NCBI GenBank assembly: GCA_021029095.1
Contig: JAJOHG010000004.1
Location: forward strand, 1,462,965-1,526,964
From: Phellopilus nigrolimitatus
Lineage: Eukaryota > Basidiomycota > Agaricomycetes > Hymenochaetales > Hymenochaetaceae
Reading direction: 5' to 3'
Length of the DNA stretch: 64,000 nt
Part shown: one piece after another, positions 31,320 through 43,929 of the stretch
Position numbering within the stretch: position 1 is the first letter of the stretch
Layout of the letters: each line of letters begins with the position of its first letter
Made by a program: the position numbers and the translations under genes
Notes under the pieces: generated by a model
Told to the model about the DNA's origin: nothing
Databases searched by the model: none
Seen by the model: only the letters and a program-made list of their open reading frames with translations

Positions 31320-33150
31320 GTGGGCGGGAGCAGACCGGGCTTATATGCGCTCACGAGCACGGACGGGGAGAGTATGTATGTATATCAGGGGGGAGATGGG
31401 TGTATACCGAGCGGGTGACGAAGGGTATAACCGAACAGCGAATGGCGGTGTTTTATTTGATGCAGGCTGTGTGTGGTCGAGGAAGGTAGCGAATCGACGA
31501 ATGGCAGGCTGAGACGAAGGACGCAAGGACGCAAAAGACGCAGGACGCAGAAGACGCAAAAGACGGAAAGACGAAGGATGATGGCAGACCTTGGGAAACC
31601 AGCGCCCAACGCGAGTAAGCCAATAAAGTAGAATAAGTAAGTATATTCCCGACCCTAACCCTGCCCCCGCTCCGCCCGCACACGCCGCCCGTCGCGCAAA
31701 AAATTCGAAAAATATTAAGGGAAAAAAAGAAAAAGAGGCGAGGCGCGCACCGCCCCGGGCGTCGAGCAGCAGATAGGACGTGCAGAAAGGAGCGAGGCGA
31801 TGTCGACGGGTCTTCCATGGGTCCCCACTTTTCGAATCATCCTTTTTTCACTGCCTGTCTGCAACAGGCAGCTGTTTCCCAGGCTGCCTACCTCTCCCTC
31901 TCAAAGTCCATCCGTACGCGTTTCACACACTACTGCAAGCAAGCACGCGGTGGACATCGACATCCCGTCTCGCCTCAGCCCACGTTGCTCTTGTCCCCGC
32001 TGATCTCAACCCACGCCGATCACCCTCTCTTTGCCTCCTCCCTCTTTCCAGTCCTCCTCTTTTCGCCCTTGAAACGCCCTCTCTCCCTCTTGCTCGGCTC
32101 GGCGCGTCCCCTCCATCAACGATCCATCTGTGATACACACATCACGCAGAACGGAATCGTACCTCCGTCATTATTGTCCCTTAACGCGCTCCGAACTCCA
32201 ATCCACTTCCGCTTCCCCCTCGTCCATCATCATCATCAATATCATCTCTCTCTCCTCCCTCCTCTTGATCTTCTCCGGCGCGCAAGATGGCCCGAGCCAC
32301 GATCACGAAAGCTAGCAATGCCATTGATTCACCCCTCATCCGAACATCTCCTCTTATTCGCGCGAGAGGCCTAGGAACTGCAGCCACATCCACGGCTAAG
32401 CAGAAACCCTAAAGCCTATGGCGTGCCCCATTTGTTCCTGCAGCGGCGCTGCCAAATCACACGCCGTCCGTCGTCCGCCGTCCCCCACATTATGTGCACA
32501 TCGAAAATGCATTCCCGTCCCCCAGTTCCATGTGTACCGTCCTGTTTTATCATATTTTATTTATTTAAACGTGTTGCCATTCTCTTAAGCGAAAAGAAAG
32601 CCCGCGTGCACTCCGAGTGTCTCCTCCCACATTCCGTCCCCTGCCCCGCCGCCGTCCACGCCCACCGTCGGCGATCGCAGCGGGGCCAGAGAAACGGATC
32701 TGCATCTATCTGCATTGCATCGCATTGCACATACGCAGCTCCATCGCCCTTCGCGCAACACTTAGGTCCTCTAAAGCCTAATATCCCTAATACCCGTCCG
32801 TCTATCCATGCATCCTTTCGATCCGGGCCGTCCCATGACCCATGATAGCGGTAACGCTACCACCACGCCGATCCTTAGAGCAGGACGAGCCGATACGTAC
32901 GCGTCCGAGGCGCCGCCGCCCGGGGCTCACTCCCTCGATCATAGATCATACATACATCACACATGTACGGGCATTCTCCCGTCCTCCATAACTCGCGTCA
33001 CCTTTATACGCGTCCCACGCGCCGCGAAAAACCCAAAGGCACCCAAGGCACCAGCTGTCGTTCTCGTTCCACGCGGCCTCGAGCAGCCCCCGACGCGTCA
33101 AGTTCGACCCCCCTTCTCATCTCGTCTTCCTGAGTCTGATATCAAAGGCA

Positions 33151-33158
33151 TGACGTCA
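33151..33158. promoter_or_regulatory. CRE-like palindrome TGACGTCA
   Basis: Perfect 8-bp palindrome recognised by bZIP factors of the ATF/CREB class. It lies 1.8 kb upstream of the CRZ1 start, so a role there is only a possibility. Confidence 0.35.
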
Positions 33159-34021
33159 CAGACGCCGCCAAGCGCGCGCGCGCGCCCAGCGTGGCGCGCC
33201 TCTCCTGAGGATCTCGCGCGCCAAGCCGTATCGACCCGCCCGACCGCGCGGGCACCAGCGCCGGCGCCACGCGGCGCGGCACAAGCCCAGTCCCAAATTC
33301 AGATATCGCGCGCGCCTGCCAGAGAGCCGTGGGTTTGTGGATCCGCGCCGTCTGCTTTTGGGGGGGGGGCGTTTCTGACGTTTGACTTCAGTCGCGCAGG
33401 ATCCCCCGCCGACGGCGTCCCAGTGCGCTCAGGAGTAGCAGTCTTCTCCCGCGCTTCGGATAACCAAATGGCAAAACGGCAAAACGGAAAACGAAACAAT
33501 ATACCGCGCAGACGTGCTGGGCACGGCAGCGCCCCGAGCATACCGCCTCCACCGGACGCTTCCGTATGTCTCGATACGTCGGTCCAGTGCTATGGGGGAC
33601 GTGCTCTAACTTTAAGGACGCCCTCGGGACAGCTCTCGTGGTGGGCGCGCTCTTACTTCTTCGCATGTACATACAGTATAACGCACTGGTATTCCTCAGA
33701 GTACGCGCAATAGACATATCGCATCGAGCTGCGGAACGCAGAGGCCCAGCCCTCGGCCTATCCGCGCCTCGACGACATCGCCCCGCTCTTCTCTCCCATC
33801 CCATCCCAGCATGTCGTCATATACCCTGCTTCTGGAGAGACCCTCAATCGACTTCTGAAGCCACATACATAGAGGGGGCATCCCCGGCGTGCAAACAGAC
33901 GATTGGATGGGCTCGGAAAGGAGCACGCGGGAGCTGGAGATTAGAATTGCGACCACCCGCGCGAGCCCCGGCGCCAGGGCCGTGTTCGCGCCGCCCCTTC
34001 TCGGAGGACCCATCGCGCTCA

Positions 34022-34044
34022 CGATGATGATGATGATGATGATG
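34022..34044 (+). repeat. ATG/GAT trinucleotide microsatellite
   Basis: Seven to eight tandem GAT units in a region without a supported gene. Confidence 0.8.
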
Positions 34045-36370
34045 GATTCCACACGCCGCGGCCCTCTCGTCCCGAGACGCTGTGCGCATCCACAGTATGT
34101 CTATTAAGTAAATCCCAATGGAAGAAAGAAGAAGAAGAAATAAGAAAGGAAGAGCGAAGCACAGCGTCCGCAATCAGGGGGGAAAATATATATGTATAAT
34201 AAGGGCGCGCCGCTGTCTTTCCTTTTCGCCCAGGCGTATGTCCGTCCGCGTCTGCGGCTGCGCAGCTGCGCGGCACCCCAGCCACGAGGCACGCGCGTAC
34301 CCAATTATAGGCAGTCTAGCCCGATGCAGTAAATCCCGAACACCGGCAGTGCGCAACAGCCCCCCCTTCTCGTGGCGGAAGGGGAACAAAGAGCCCTCCT
34401 TCGAGTGCATATCGGGACCCAATGGGCGTATGTGCGGCTTCTGTCGACGCGGCTGCGCACGGGCTGCCCTGCCTCCGGGGGCGTACTAGGATTCGAAGAT
34501 TGGAGGCGAATGTGTGCCATTTCAAAGCGCTGATGGAGGCGAGTCAGTCTCTCGAGGAACTTGGCGTCGCTCTTCACTACTGTACACGCCTCATTCCACC
34601 CCCGCGGGTTATTGCACAAATAAACGCATTTCTCATTGGGAGTACTGGGCTTTCTCTTCAGACATGAAAAGCGCGCACATTAGTGCGCTGTGCATGAAAA
34701 AGCCGTAAGACGGCATTCGTAGTCGACGTCTCGAGCCCGTCAGCTTGCTTATTGGTAGCACCCACGAAGTGTGCACTTGCGAACGACGCGCGCACGGGAT
34801 GAGCCGTGTTTACGACCGAAGTGTCCCGGGTGCATCCGCGCTCGACGGCGTCACGTTCTCGCTCTGCTTTCCGTCGTCTATAGTCCGCGCCCCGGGCTCA
34901 TCGCGAGCTCTAATCTGGCGTCCGCGGCGAAGCCTCAGAGACCAATGTGCGTGAGTTCTGTCAGCCATAGCGCCCCGCGAATGGTCTCCTGCGGCTCTTC
35001 CCCCTCAGCTCGCTGAGGCCCGGCGCGGCTTGCTCTGCTGGAGAACTCTGATCGCATCCAACTCTGATTCATCAGATCTAGTCAAAACGCGCTGGATGCG
35101 CCGGATCGGCTCGTGCGTCAGGTGATGCACCGCATCGTCGCCGCTACTTTGCGTCCGTGATGCGCACCTGGCGTTAACTTGACGTTGTGATACTGTACCG
35201 TATACCGAATGCGTCGTTCGTTCCCTGCACGTTGTCTTGTCTGCTCTGCGCTGCAGCCAACAGCCAATTCGCCGCTAGTGCGCCCAGACTCGAAAGACCC
35301 AGACTCGAAAGAAGGAATGCTTCCAGAGAGAACACACGGCGGAATAGGCAATGCAGAGTCACGCAGAGTTTGCTTCTCGGACCCGTTCAGATGCGTGTTC
35401 CGAGTGTATTCAGAAGGAAGGAAATGCAGAGACGCTTCGTCTTCGCAGACGCTCGCTCGGCACACCCGTCTCTTCCCATTACTGTTTTTTATGCCTCAGA
35501 CTCTCGGCGGTAGATATTGAAATGCGGACTTTCCTCGTACGCGAAATCGCTTCACGGAAAAAAATGTCCGTGGAAGAAGTGCCGATCACACCCCTGGCGC
35601 AATGCAGTGCTCCGCGTAGACCGAGATCGACCGTGGGCGCCGGTCGATCATCCAAATAAGGGTCTGCTCTATATTTCCCGTATTTACCATTTGCGCATTT
35701 CTGTAGTCTTTCGGTTTTTGGTCTGCACGACAAGTATGACAAGTAGAAGCATGTGGGCTGTGGATAAATCAGAGTTGCGAGAGAAGAAGGGTGAGCACTA
35801 CAGATGCGGGATGTGTGCGGCTGGAATGCCTCGATCCGGTACGTATGAGCTAAATTAAACTCTCCTCTGGCCTTTATAAATCGGACATTCGATGCGTTTC
35901 TATCCAACCATACCCAGCAAGTTCAGTCAAGGGGCGTCTAGCTCACGCCATCTCAAGGTTGTGTTTTGGAAGGTTGTGCTCGCTCGGCTGCTCAGATAAT
36001 CGAAGTGTCCGAGAACGCGTAATTTGAATTGAAATTTAAGCTCCGCGGCACCAGCAGAAGGTTCGTAGTCGCTTCGACACGAGAACGGGCTGGAAACTCC
36101 CTACCATCTACGGCCTAACCCCCCGAATAATCATGCAATGTCGACTGTGTGAAAGCAGCTACGGCGCGCGACGGAACGCACGGCTCAGAACACAAAGGGC
36201 CACTAATTGGGCGGAGCAAAAGTGAAGAAAACGAAAGCGCTCTTCGACACGCCACACCGCCCGACCCCAAGCTGAGCGGCGCCCGAAGCTGTGGTCCTGC
36301 CAATCGACGTCCAGCAGCGCACTTCGCTGCCTGACCAGACGCCCAGCAAATACAGCGCGCATTATAATAA

Positions 36371-37258
36371 TTATAGTAGAATACCTTGACTTCTGGAAGA
36401 CAGCCGTCCCTTGAGACAAATCCGTTCATACCTGAGCCAATCCTGCGGTGATAGCCTCGGATCGGATGAGACGATCAGTCGTCGGCCGCACGCTCCCTCC
36501 GCCGCATAACTTACGGCAAGCGCATTCGCGGCACTGAAAATGTGACGGCCCTGCAACTGAGGCGCCAAAGTCGTCCAAGCGAGGAACGCTTCTGGGTCCC
36601 AATCGACCTCGGCAGTCGCAGACCTGCGCGCCTCTCTCGAATCTATCACGCCCAAGTTCATTTTTCCTCGAGTCTTCGACATTGATGAAGGCGCACCGGT
36701 TGCTACGGATGTTTCAGACGAGCCAGAACGGCGGACGTGTCGTTGCGGGAACTCATCGTTACGTTACTTGCAGTACCGCGAGGCATGTCATAGACTGACT
36801 GCTCTATCATATCTGGACGGAAAGCGCTGGCGACACCTCCGACTCGGACCGGCCCACAAGATCCCAAACATACGTGACTGTTCATCAAGGCAACCTCGCC
36901 ATCACGCTCTTCCTTAGAGCTTGTGAGAAGGCGGAGGCATGATTTCGCCGCGCAGACTTCCTGAACAACGAACATGCTCGCCATCGAACGTTCTCCAGAC
37001 AAACCCTGACTATAGCCTCCTCTAGAATGGGAAGAATGAAGTTTATGAATGGTCCTTCCTCACCAATACGGTATGCGGCCGCGGACCAGCGTCGAAGACC
37101 AGTGTAAAGGCCGTGCATTCCATGGTCATGGTAATTTTGGGGGGACGGAAGTGCTTCTGTGATGACGACGAAGTGATTGTATGCGCGCTGCTGTCCAGAC
37201 ACAGCCAGCTTCTCAGTGAACAATTAGCAAAGGGCCAGTCATTCCAATCAAATGGCAA
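36371..37258 (-). other. Possible gene remnant or unrecognised gene
   Basis: Several minus-strand frames can be linked by plausible splice sites, e.g. FTLVFDAGPRPHTVL, donor GTGAGG, acceptor TTCTAG, then a frame with YSQGLSGERSMASMFVVQEV and VALMNS. A further frame has APQLQGRHIFSAANALAVSY. The composition looks protein-like, but I recognise no family and cannot find a complete model. It may be a decayed gene. Confidence 0.25.
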
Positions 37259-38156
37259 GCTATGTTTTGGATCCTGAGCTCACATATCAGCATGCGATCC
37301 GTGATATGGAGACCCTAGGTAGTGTTGAGAAACCAGCGCATCTACCCGGTTGTTAAGCCACTGACGCCGTGCTAGTCTGCTCGGGGAACCCTTGAGCCCA
37401 GACGAACATCACGCATAACGACATTCGTCCTCGGTGCAGACCCCGCCGGGCACAAGACGAGATGGAACGCGATGGGGTGCTGTTCGTATCAAGCAGCATG
37501 TGAGGAGCATGTGGGGAGCTGAGAGCCGGCGGCGATAGCGATCCTGGCTGGGATGCAGCTGGCTTTTTGTGTCCAAAGGCGCAAAAAATAGAACTGAATG
37601 GACGCTGTTTGACGGAAAGCGTCAACCAGAATGGCAAGTTGGTAGTTTATGCCCCACTTTCTCTCTCCATCCCTTCTCCCTGCCGCCCTCCCACACAGTA
37701 TCCGGACAGCTCAAGACGAGACATTCGTTCCTGTCGACGCAGCCCGAAAGAAGCTAACTGTTTCTTGGAAGAGAATGACTAATGAACTGACAGCCCAGCG
37801 CCGTACGCTAGGTCCTAATCATGGTCCTCGAAGCTTGCGGGATCTTGGAATCGGTGTTGCTCAGTGCAGTCGCTGGATAGCCATTTGTAAGCGAGAGGCA
37901 GATGGCAAACCTGTCCATGAGGAAGATTTTTTTCGGTATTCGATGCATAATATAATGACATATCCAACAGCAGACAGCAGACAGCAGAATGACAGACAAT
38001 TGCGACAGATTGGTAGCAGCGCGTAGATGGGTTGACTAAACTGGAGAACGGAAACGACGGACAGCGATACATATGAGACAATGTCGGAGGGCGAGGGAGG
38101 GTCAGGACAGGTGGGTTCGAACGCTAACGAGCACCAATCTCAACGACACAAGTTCA

Positions 38157-41005
38157 TCAAATACCATACGGGCCCGTCCACTCGTCTGACGTCTCGAAGT
38201 GTGGCTTTCTTGATCTAGATTCAGACGTAGGCTTCGCAGGGGAGGTGGTGGTTGACCGACGCCTCTTGCTACTCGTAAATGACAGTGGCTCGCCCTTCGT
38301 GAAGTATTTCTCAATTGCTGGCTTCGGTAGGCGCGCAGGCGCTGTTTGCAGGGTGCCCGCGGTGGATTGCACGAGTGAGTCGACGGACATCTGCGTTGTA
38401 GTCTGTGCTGCGGAGTTCCTGGCAGTGAACTGCGCTGACTTCTTGTGCTGAGGAACACGATAAAATTAATTAAACAAAGAGAACCAATAGACAGAGGTAG
38501 GTTTGCTCACGTTCTCCAGCTCTGGATGACCCCTCCAGCTGGCTACTGCTTCACAGAACCGGACAATGGCGCGTTCAACAGGTTCCGTAGGGAACTTGTA
38601 TGCCAGATCTTCGAAGTGAGTAGACAAGTCAGGTGTTGAGGGTGGTACCGTCAAGAACTGTCATTAAGCACAAGGAAGAGCATAAGCATCTCCCGCCACT
38701 CCGAAAGGGAAAAAATTAAACACTTACTTCAGAAATACGCTCTAGCATTTCTGTTTCGTACGCCGCTTCGGGCCCGTCGCTTACCCTGACCTGCCTACAT
38801 AGATTCGGGAAAAGGATCTTCGCCGCATCAAGAAGAGAGGGACAGTCGTCCGGATCGAGGTGAATGAATTCATCTTCATCCCGTTCTGATTAATTATAGT
38901 TTAAACTGCTATTGCCACTAAGCAGGCAAAGCGGGACTTTCTGACCTTTCAAGTTCGGAATGTGTGGACCAAGTCCTAGACCGACGCCGAGAAGACATTC
39001 CATTCCCAATGGGCCCTTCCAAGCGCGGCTCAAGTACCCTTCCAAGACCGCACGCGTGAGCAACCCGGTGAGTAATGCATACCACTCGTGCGAGGGTCGG
39101 AATGAGAGTGAGAGCAGATAGGGCGAAGAGACATCGGATGGTTTGAGTGCGGATGCCCGACCTGCTTGCCCGGTCGCGCTATTGCCAGCACCGTCTTCAT
39201 CCCGGTCGCGCTCATCTTCAGATTCGCGCCCGGCAGACGATCCTGGCCGCTTGTCGCCTGCACGTGCCGCATCGTCTTCCTTGTCTTTTGCTTCACGACC
39301 CAGTTCGACGGCAACAAGAGCGCTCAGGCGGATGAAGCGTGGCATGAGCTCCGCAAGCTTTCCGCCCACTGAGCATGGCCCCACGTCTTTCGCGGTCGGA
39401 TGTGAGGTCGTGTGATGCACAACTGTGCGTCGGCGAAGCACTGTTCCTTCCACGCCTGCGCTTGCGAGCCCAGCGCCGATGCCTGCACCGGTCTTCCAAG
39501 AGGCAAGCCCAGTGGCTGCACCACCAGAAATCCGCGACTTGCCATTGCTGCCCAGGATAATCGCCGATCGTGTCTGCATTGGACTCTTTGGCGAAGCCCC
39601 GCTCGTGTAGAGTGAAGGACCTGAGCCCGCCGTCAGAGCCGGAGCCTGGGCAGGAGCGCAGATTTGACATGTGTGGTGTAAATGGCGTGGACAACGGTGG
39701 GAAGGTGGCGAGTTTGCTGTTGCTGGGTCTGTCCCAGCTTCGTAAAGACTCAGTGCACGACCTGTAGCTCTTCGAGGACGGGAATTTGTGAACGAAACCT
39801 GAAAGTTGCAGCCCGTATATTAGTTCAGATGGAATCCTGCTTTCATTGGAGAAGGAACATGTGCGAGAGTTCCCATGAACCGGATGTTTTCGTGGACACA
39901 AATATAATGGTGTTAGAAGACGTACCTGGGGAACAGACGAGCTTGCAGATTTAATTGGGGGAAGTGTAACCGTCGTGGGATTCGCGTTCGAACGAGTAAA
40001 AGACGAAAAGCTGGGTAGGGATGGTCCACCCACATTGCGGTCGGTGTCAAACGAGAAGCTTGAAATAGATGACAGAGGAAGTAGACAAGTGGGAAGGCTG
40101 TTTTCGACTAAATCATCATCTCGTCGATAGCCTTTGCTAGCCAAGCTAGACGGCAGGGGAAGCGAGATAAATGTTGGCGTGGACCTGCTTGCATTCGAAA
40201 CCGGCGCAATTTGCGGTGTGCTCGACGGCGTTTGCGCATTGCGTGCCTGAAACGCCGGGGTGTTCGACGAGCGCGGGGATAACGGTGTTGGTGTGTCTCG
40301 CGCAAAAAGATCGTTGACGAGAGTACTCAATGCCAAGCGGAGGCGTACGCCATTCGGGAAAAAGTGCTCGCCCGCGCCGTGGATCGCGGGCGGGGTGCGC
40401 GGCGCGTCGTCGTCAGAGTACGGGGGTTGGACCTCGGGCGGCTGATCGAGCATGGCAATAAGTACCTTCTCTACACCGTCCGCGCGAAGACGTAGAGTGT
40501 GGGCAAGAGACAGGTTCTGCGTCGCCTCGTGTTGGTCTTCCGCCGGAGAACGTTCATTCCGCTCATAGTCCTTCGCACCAAATTTGATCTTAAGAACGTC
40601 CTCACCGTCACTCAGCGCGTCCTGGTCTTCCGCCGCAGCAAGCGGCTCCTTGTCGATGTCCATTCCAACCACAGCACTCCTTGGGCTCTCTCCGGTCCCC
40701 AGAACAGCGTCCCCGCTGACGGCCATTCCGAGCTCCGCCCGCGCCTGCTGTAATCGCGTACGCGCGTGGACCCATAAGAGGTGATCGAGAATGAGTGTAC
40801 GCGTAGACTTCTCACGAGGAGGGATCGAGTGGAGATGATGCGCATGCTTGTGTGCAGGGGCTTTGAACATCGGCGCCGTTGCCGCTGGAGTTGCGCCCGG
40901 CCTCGGGCGGGTGCTGATTTGCGGAGACGATGGTGCTGAATAGGTGTACGCTGCCGGCCTCGAAGAGGCTGTCAACGAAGGCGACGATGACGCTGCCGTT
41001 GCCAT
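38157..41005 (-). CDS. Conserved-looking protein of unknown function (842 residues)
   Basis: Not recognised. Five exons join exactly in frame: 41005-39926, 39798-38946, 38885-38728, 38657-38511 and 38447-38157. The N-terminus is Ser/Pro/Ala-rich, then TRTLILDHLLWVHARTRLQQ, a likely helix. A long Ser/Pro-rich part follows. The centre has a compact region (RFIRLSALVAVELGREA ... SFRPSHEWYALLTGLLTRAV ... GPLGMECLLGVGLGLG) and a folded-looking stretch FIHLDPDDCPSLLDAAKILF ... HFEDLAYKFPTEPVERAIVR. The C-terminus is basic (SSKRRRSTTTS), perhaps a nuclear signal. Decoding exon 2 needs the frame that starts VSFTNSRPRRATG; another frame is open but does not join. A partial, decayed copy lies at 23558-24768, so the gene has been duplicated within the window. 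Confidence 0.7.
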
Positions 41006-41677
41006 TAGTCACTAAGCTCAGGATCGGAGTTCCCTGCACGTTATGAAAAGCGTTTGACAATTGTTGAGCTCGAGAACGTCGGAGAGGAACAGCGGAGAAG
41101 TTTCAAACCCTCCAAAATAGTAAGCGGCAAGCATGAAGAGTGGTATCTAACGTAAGCCCGTATACACACCCGCTTCATCAACCACCGAGATTAATGCCGA
41201 GTTATTAATATTCCTATGATTACCAGACGTCCACTACCGGTGAGCTATTTTCATCCTCTCTGCTCTCTCTTTTCTCCTGCTCTATAATGTATTAATTTGT
41301 TCTGGGATGCACGCTTCGAAATACTAAACAGATCTGAATGTTTTGTTATCCCACGTCAGTTTAAACATGTACATGGATATATATTCACTGGTACTACTGC
41401 TCCACAACCTGTACGAGGTCAGACTTCAAGTCTTAAAATCGTAAATTGCAAGATATCTAGATTCAGCTCGCAAACATTGAACTTATAGAAATATAACAAG
41501 TTGAATAATTAGAGATACATTGTTACAGGATGCGATGTAATGGCTGACACAACATGTCCAGACGCGGCGATTGCGTACAAAAGTTAAAACATATCGGAGC
41601 AAAGACAAACAGTTGATAGCAGGTGTAGACAGCAGATAGAAGAATGAAAGTAGATCTCGACCAAGATCATCCGTCTT
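41006..41677. other. Intergenic region between the unknown gene and kinase B
   Basis: About 670 bp, AT-rich in the middle. It holds the promoter of the unknown gene and the 3' end of kinase B. No coding region is seen. Confidence 0.5.
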
Positions 41678-43098
41678 CTAGCGGGTAACGTACTCGGAAC
41701 ATTCATGCAAAACGCACTTCTCGATCGTGTCAAATGCCTCTGGACAATGCAGCCACTTGCACCTGTACGGCTGAGTGTTGGCTGTCGTTGTAGCGGGATG
41801 AGCTCGGGCGGACATTGGGTTGGTGCCCCTCAGAATGGAGGCCACAGCACGCGAGTCGAGCTCGTTGTCGCTGCCGCTGCGTAGATAAGATCGATCGCAA
41901 GGCCGACACGGCGCGCGTCCGGACGAATTGCTGGATCCCGTAGCCAACAGTGTTCAAGGACAGTCCAGAGCGCGTCGCTCACATAACTGACAGGAGGCTT
42001 CGCGGGCCTGACATCTTTGAGAAACACGTCAAGAAACACAGCAGCATCATTGGAGTATTCGGAAAATGGACATCTTCCGGTCATAACCTAAACGCGTATG
42101 TTAAATTCAAGCACCACAACAGCCCACATATAGTTGATTGTACCCACCTCGAGGACAGTCATTGCAAAGGCCCAGATGTCCGACGCCTTCGTCGTTCGCA
42201 TAGGAGAATCCGACAAGCTTGCTCCACTATCCGGCCCTGATGTCGCAAGGAGTAACTCCACGGCCATCCAGCGACATGTTCCCATAATATTCTGCGTCGT
42301 AAAACCCTTCGTACCAAAGATGCGCGATGTGCCGAAGTCTGCAAGAAGAGGTTTCCCAAAGTCGTCGACCAATATGTTCGCCTGCAAAATAAATTTAAAT
42401 AGATAACAAGTATTATTAAACTCGATTGATAAAAGCAACAGAAGTAAGAGGAAGAACGTACCGCTTTTATGTCGCCATGTACCACCGGCGGGGTACGATT
42501 ATGCAAGTTATCAAATGTCGCCACTATTGAAACAAGCTATAATGAAATTTATGAATAAACAAATGAATAAAGTGGAAATACGCCGTACAAATTTCAAGCG
42601 ATCGGTATCAGGGTGTCCTGCCAGATATTTAGTTGCATTTCCGTTCTCACAGTATGGAAGAACAAGTCCAAAGAACTCCTTGTAATCAGGATTTGGGTTT
42701 TTGCATATTCCAAGTGTGGCTAGGACACCAGGATGAGATAGATCTCGACAGACCCTGATTTCGCGCGCCCAACGCTATGGACCAAAATCAAGATCGTACA
42801 GGCATACAATATGCGATGAGAGAATGGTACATACGCGCTGAATCACTGAGCTATTGCCATCATCGTATATACCGCCGCCCAAGCCGTGCACGTTCGGAAG
42901 CTTAACAACGACCTTGAACGATACGTGCACAGAAACATCAGTCAAGCAAGCAGCAATGATCCACATGAGAGTTTAATATACCGTTGTACGCTCATTAGAT
43001 CCGCCTGAGTGTAGTTCTGCTTTGTAGGCATTTGCGCAACCGCCGCCAGCAAAAGGTTGATGCTGTGAAATTTTCAGATTTTCAGTGAGATCTCGCAT
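41678..43098 (-). CDS. Protein kinase, paralog of copy A (copy B), frameshifted near its 3' end
   Basis: Start MRDLTENLKIS at 43098. The same exon order as copy A can be followed: GGGCANAYKAEL (glycine loop), VVVKLPNV (Lys), REIRVCRDLSHPGVLATLG, HGDIKAAN (catalytic loop), ADFGTSR, MGTCRWMAVEL, ASDIWAFAMTVLEVMTGRCPF, HCWLRDPAIRPDARRV. Just after DLIY the sequence is 5 bases longer than copy A, so the frame shifts near 41870-41885 and ends at a stop at 41830. The zinc-finger-like tail (YRCKWLHCPEAFDTIEKCVL then HEC) is preserved in another frame, stopping at 41678. The kinase domain is complete, so a tail-less kinase could still be made. Either recent decay or an assembly error. Confidence 0.75.
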
Positions 43099-43523
43099 GG
43101 TGGTGGTAAGAGAGAAAGTCGGATTCACGCACAGCTGCCGTCCTGTGGATACTGTTCAAGAGTGTCTAGGTGCATTATAGTCGAAAAAAACGAACTCGAG
43201 CAAGCAGGAGGTATCTCCCTGCGCCGATGAACCAGCTTGACCAAGTCGCCCGGCGAACGCCGGTTACAATTGCGAAAAATAAAAAGTAAATTATCGATCA
43301 AAATCTTTGTAAGCAAGCTTCTGGTCTTTGATGCCGCACAAGTGGGCGCCAAATTAGCTTCATAGCGTGGACGCGCCGCGTCTTGCTCAACACGCTGTTA
43401 TGACCACTTCTTTCTCAGTTACCGCTGACAATTCAAATTTCTTTATCTTATTCTCTAGGTATTCACATACAAAATAGCCTACTGTAAACATACTGGATGT
43501 AATTTCACGAAGCATGCTCAACT
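43099..43523. other. Intergenic region upstream of kinase B
   Basis: About 425 bp with no supported gene. A 75-codon minus-strand frame (43125-43352) has no family resemblance. Confidence 0.45.
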
Positions 43524-43928
43524 ATGGACGACGCGCAGCCCTCCTCGAGCAAGCGCCGCTTCGAGGACGCGGACGACAAGGACCCACGCGAAGATGCGGC
43601 GCACCATCCAGAAACACGTCCAGCACGAGAACGACAGCATGGTCAACATGACCACCGTCGTCTGTCTGCACACTGCCATCATCCAGAAATCCTACAGCAG
43701 CGAGAAGTGCTTCCTCTGCCCACCCCCGCCGCTCGTCCGCACAGAGGACCCTTTCGCAACGTGCGCAACCAGAAGCTATCTATGTGCACCGTGTCCGAAA
43801 CCGGCGAAAGAGCGCAGGAGGTCGTCGTCTCACTCGACCCAAATATGACGGCGAGCTTCAACTTCCTCCACGACACGGGCACGGCCAAGGCAACGAGCTT
43901 TAACTTGCCTTTCGATATCTCCCTATAA
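43524..43928 (+). pseudogene. Fragment of a CSL (RBP-J/LAG1-type) transcription factor
   Basis: In one frame: MRRTIQKHVQHENDSMVN, then AIIQKSYSSEKCFLCPPPP, which matches the CSL hallmark QKSYGxEKRFLCPPP of the DNA-binding Rel-like domain. Near 43755 the frame shifts and continues RNQKLSMCTVSETGERA, then LDPNMTASFNFLHDTGTAKA, the next conserved blocks of fungal CSL proteins. At FNLPFDISL it stops. It covers only the middle of a CSL protein and has at least one frameshift, so it is a remnant. CSL factors bind GTGGGAA-type sites and act in fungal growth and adhesion control. Confidence 0.7.
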
Positions 43929-43929
43929 G

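Larger units (their letters stand above)
31320..38156. other. Gene-poor stretch of 6.8 kb upstream of CRZ1
   Basis: I can support no complete gene here. The first 1-3 kb next to CRZ1 probably serve as its promoter and leader. Seen inside are a CRE-like palindrome at 33151-33158, CG-dinucleotide runs near 33173, a G10 run near 33360, an ATG/GAT trinucleotide repeat at about 34022-34044, and weakly coding-like minus-strand frames at 36371-37258. A 301-codon plus-strand frame at 32808-33713 looks like a GC-driven artefact. Confidence 0.5.

Noticed and set aside
30335..31489. 384-codon plus-strand frame rich in Gly/Val
   Set aside because: Antisense to CRZ1 exon 1; composition artefact.
31655..31670. 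Telomere-like CCCTAACCC
   Set aside because: A single unit only, not a repeat array.
32808..33713. 301-codon plus-strand frame
   Set aside because: Low-complexity Pro/Ala/Arg sequence without domain, splice or start support in a CpG-rich stretch.
39293..39925. Continuation of the unknown gene's exon 1 frame through its intron
   Set aside because: The frame stays open by chance, but only the frame starting VSFTNSRPRRATG after the intron joins to all later exons and matches the duplicated copy.
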